In this document: piece after piece, positions 30,279 to 32,033 of the stretch
Position numbering within the stretch: position 1 is the stretch's first letter
How the letters are laid out: each line of letters starts with the position of its first letter
NCBI GenBank assembly: GCA_031264545.1
Contig: JAISDV010000204.1
Coordinates: forward strand, 1-32,033
DNA length: 32,033 nucleotides
Source of the DNA: Oscillospiraceae bacterium
GTDB taxonomy: Bacteria; Bacillota; Clostridia; Oscillospirales; Oscillospiraceae
Direction of reading: 5' to 3'
The notes under the pieces: generated by a model
Database searches by the model: none
Told to the model about the DNA's origin: nothing
The model's input: the letters and a program-made list of their open reading frames with translations, nothing else
Translations under genes and position numbers: made by a program

Positions 30279-31583
30279 ATGGCTGAAAAGGTTAAAGACA
30301 CCACTTTGGAAGACGCCGTGATGAGAGGCGAGCTGTCCGTTTTCGACTTCTGCTGCCAGAAGGTCGAGGGACAGTTGGAACGCATGAGGGAAAGAAACCC
30401 CGACCTCCTTTGGACGCTCGAGATCCAGGATGTCATGTGGCACAACTACCGCGACGCGCAGAAGCGGGGCAAGAAGCTCATCTTCTTCGGCGGCCCGGTT
30501 CCGACAAATATTATCGTCGCTTTTGACTGTATCCCCGTCTATCTGGATACGATCCCCATCCGGCTTTCCCCGAACCCCGTTCTGACGGGCAAATTCATCG
30601 ACTCGGCCGAGCGTTATGTCCCGCCCACCACCTGCGGCCTGTGCAAGACCTATATGGGAACCGCGCTCGAGAACCAGTACGGCTCAAAGCCCGACGCTTT
30701 CGTTTATTCCGCTGTCCCCTGCGACTCCTCCCGCACCGTTTACCCCAATATGGAGCGTATTTTCAACGTTCCCTCGTTCTCCTTTGACTACCCCTTCCGC
30801 AGAGACGACCGCGGCCTCGAATATCTGGTCGATCAGACCGAGCGGTTTATCGTCTGGATGGAAGAATTCACCGGAACCAAGTTCGACTGGGATAAGTTCA
30901 AGGAAACTATGAAGCACTCCAACAGGACCTTTGAGCTCCAGGGCAAATGCGCCGACCTGCGCAAGCATAAGCCCTGCCCGCTGCCCGGCCGTATGCTGGT
31001 TCTCAACGGGACCTCCAACGCGATGAGCTGTTTCCCCGAGATGGGGGACCTGCTCGAAAAGGAGCTCGAAGCCGGCCAGATGATGATAGAGCTGGGCATG
31101 GGACCCTGCCTGAACGGCGAAAAGCACCGCGTCGCCCTGCTCCAGAACATGCTCTGGTCCTTCTCCGGCGCGATGGACTGGATGGAGCGGGAATACGACT
31201 CCGTCACCGTTATGGACGCTTTCGGTTTCCAGCACGGCGAGATCTTCGAGCATATGGACGACAGGCACGACTGCCTGAAGACCATGGCCAGAATGATGCA
31301 GAACAACCCGATGATCCACGGCGCATCCGGCCCGAGCGAGAACTTCCTGTATCTGGTCGACAAGATCTTCGCGGAATACGAGCCGGACGTCTCCATCTTC
31401 CTCGGCCACATCGGCTGCAAGCACACTTGGGCCTCCGCCAAGATGGTCACCGACATGATCCAGGAGAAGTACGGCATCCCATCCCTGTATCTCGACGTCG
31501 ACGGTATCGACGGCCGCTACAAGACCAAGGACGAGATCACCGGCGCACTTTCGGAATATTTCGACACCGTCGTCAATAAATAA
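30279..31583 (+). CDS. 2-hydroxyacyl-CoA dehydratase, larger (alpha-type) subunit, operon 2
   Basis: A 434-aa paralogue of the gene at 27450, sharing long identical stretches such as RKHKPCPLPGR and GCKHTWASAKMV. Probable cluster ligands are C119 (with C122 nearby, CGLCKT), C148 (PCDSSR) and C380. The start is ATG at 30279 because AAGGAGG (30264-30270) lies 8 bases upstream; an in-frame TTG at 30249 lies inside the previous gene and is rejected. It is separated from its partner by 19 bases, with the same ribosome-site sequence as in operon 1. Confidence 0.9.
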   Translation: MAEKVKDTTLEDAVMRGELSVFDFCCQKVEGQLERMRERNPDLLWTLEIQDVMWHNYRDAQKRGKKLIFFGGPVPTNIIVAFDCIPVYLDTIPIRLSPNPVLTGKFIDSAERYVPPTTCGLCKTYMGTALENQYGSKPDAFVYSAVPCDSSRTVYPNMERIFNVPSFSFDYPFRRDDRGLEYLVDQTERFIVWMEEFTGTKFDWDKFKETMKHSNRTFELQGKCADLRKHKPCPLPGRMLVLNGTSNAMSCFPEMGDLLEKELEAGQMMIELGMGPCLNGEKHRVALLQNMLWSFSGAMDWMEREYDSVTVMDAFGFQHGEIFEHMDDRHDCLKTMARMMQNNPMIHGASGPSENFLYLVDKIFAEYEPDVSIFLGHIGCKHTWASAKMVTDMIQEKYGIPSLYLDVDGIDGRYKTKDEITGALSEYFDTVVNK

Positions 31584-32033
31584 ACCGGCGGAAGCAAAGC
31601 GTTTTCGCGTCAGCGGGCGGAGGCACAAGCTGTCTCCGCTCCTTGCTTTCCGCGCAGCCGGGGCGGTTCGGAGCGTCCGGCACGGCTACACGCTCAGCCT
31701 GGTCGATTTCTCCCGAGCGTACAACAGAAATCGTCCGAAATGCCCTGTGCCTGCCGATCCGGCTTAACATGCGGATGTGAAGCGAAGCAATAAAAAACAA
31801 TTTTGAAACAAATTTGACACACTGCCTGTGCCATGTTGAATCGGCACGACTCAGATATTGATATAAGTGCCGCTATATAGGCGAAGCGTCCGCCGTGATT
31901 GGGAGGACTGCCTGAACAAGGTGTACAAAAAAATGTACCGTAATTTGTTCGAAGAATACTAATTTGTTAAAATCTGAGGAATTGGCATATTTTTTGCTCA
32001 ATACTCAATACCAGTTATATGGACATGATGACG
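31584..32033. other. Gene-free right end with a hairpin and sigma-54 control elements
   Basis: These 450 bases hold no gene. An imperfect long hairpin (31588-31653, inner stem GCGGAG/CTCCGC) may end operon 2. Further on are GTGCC/GGCAC arms (31829-31848), a GTACA-A-tract-TGTAC inverted repeat (about 31922-31938), two direct copies of TAATTTGTT (31941-31949 and 31960-31968), and the sigma-54 promoter at 31983-31998. Confidence 0.5.
31983..31998 (+). promoter_or_regulatory. Sigma-54 (-24/-12) promoter reading off the right edge
   Basis: TGGCATATTTTTTGCT matches the consensus TGGCAC-N5-TTGCW with exact spacing between GG (31984-31985) and GC (31996-31997). Upstream repeats could bind an enhancer-binding activator. 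The controlled gene lies outside the window. Confidence 0.85.

Overview
The window looks like chromosomal DNA from a spore-forming, strictly anaerobic member of the Clostridia, most likely an Oscillospiraceae-type organism with a fairly high G+C content. The signs are a germination protease gene (gpr), a SCIFF peptide with its radical-SAM maturase next to hemZ, sigma-54, two sets of oxygen-sensitive 2-hydroxyacyl-CoA dehydratase subunits, and clean TTGNNN-17-TATAAT promoters with AAGGAGG ribosome sites. A perfect parS site beside parA-parB suggests an origin-proximal location.

Layout. (1) 1-2630 is an accessory patch: a BRO/DinD-like protein, then a toxin-antitoxin pair (HTH-Panacea antitoxin and a RelE-like toxin). 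It is more AT-rich than its surroundings and holds short repeats. (2) 2631-10356 carries a rhomboid-fold membrane protein with a zinc-binding tail (minus strand), then metK, rlmB, a large membrane protein that resembles a P1B-type ATPase without its catalytic aspartate, and an EF-G-like GTPase with an altered G4 motif. (3) 10421-19709 is all minus strand: rpoN; the run scfA-scfB-hemZ-nucleoside kinase-like-LbetaH protein-PAP2 phosphatase; an Orn/Lys/Arg decarboxylase-family gene; and rpsT. (4) 19970-24140 is plus strand: gpr, parA, parB and serS, with parS at the centre of a 50-bp perfect palindrome between gpr and parA. (5) 24217-31583 is a fermentation locus: a Cat1-type CoA-transferase diverges from two tandem, paralogous dehydratase subunit pairs (377+430 aa and 375+434 aa). 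The last 450 bases hold no gene but end in a textbook sigma-54 promoter that points out of the window.

How it fits together. Each dehydratase subunit keeps three well-placed cysteines for a [4Fe-4S] cluster, so both pairs look functional. Their ATP-dependent activator is not in the window and must be encoded elsewhere, perhaps beyond the right edge under the sigma-54 promoter. Recurring A-tract and TTATCG motifs upstream of both operons suggest shared regulation. Sigma-54 itself is encoded here. The SCIFF peptide has a strong promoter with an inverted repeat over its -10 box and a terminator before the maturase gene, an arrangement that should give excess peptide over enzyme.

The most unusual items are the pseudo-P-type ATPase, the duplicated dehydratase locus with its regulatory motifs, the parS palindrome, two families of short intergenic repeats (a GTGCGCAC-core element just past three stop codons, and AGAACCTGNAT), and the Panacea toxin-antitoxin unit. 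No CRISPR array, rRNA, tRNA, transposase or integrase was seen.
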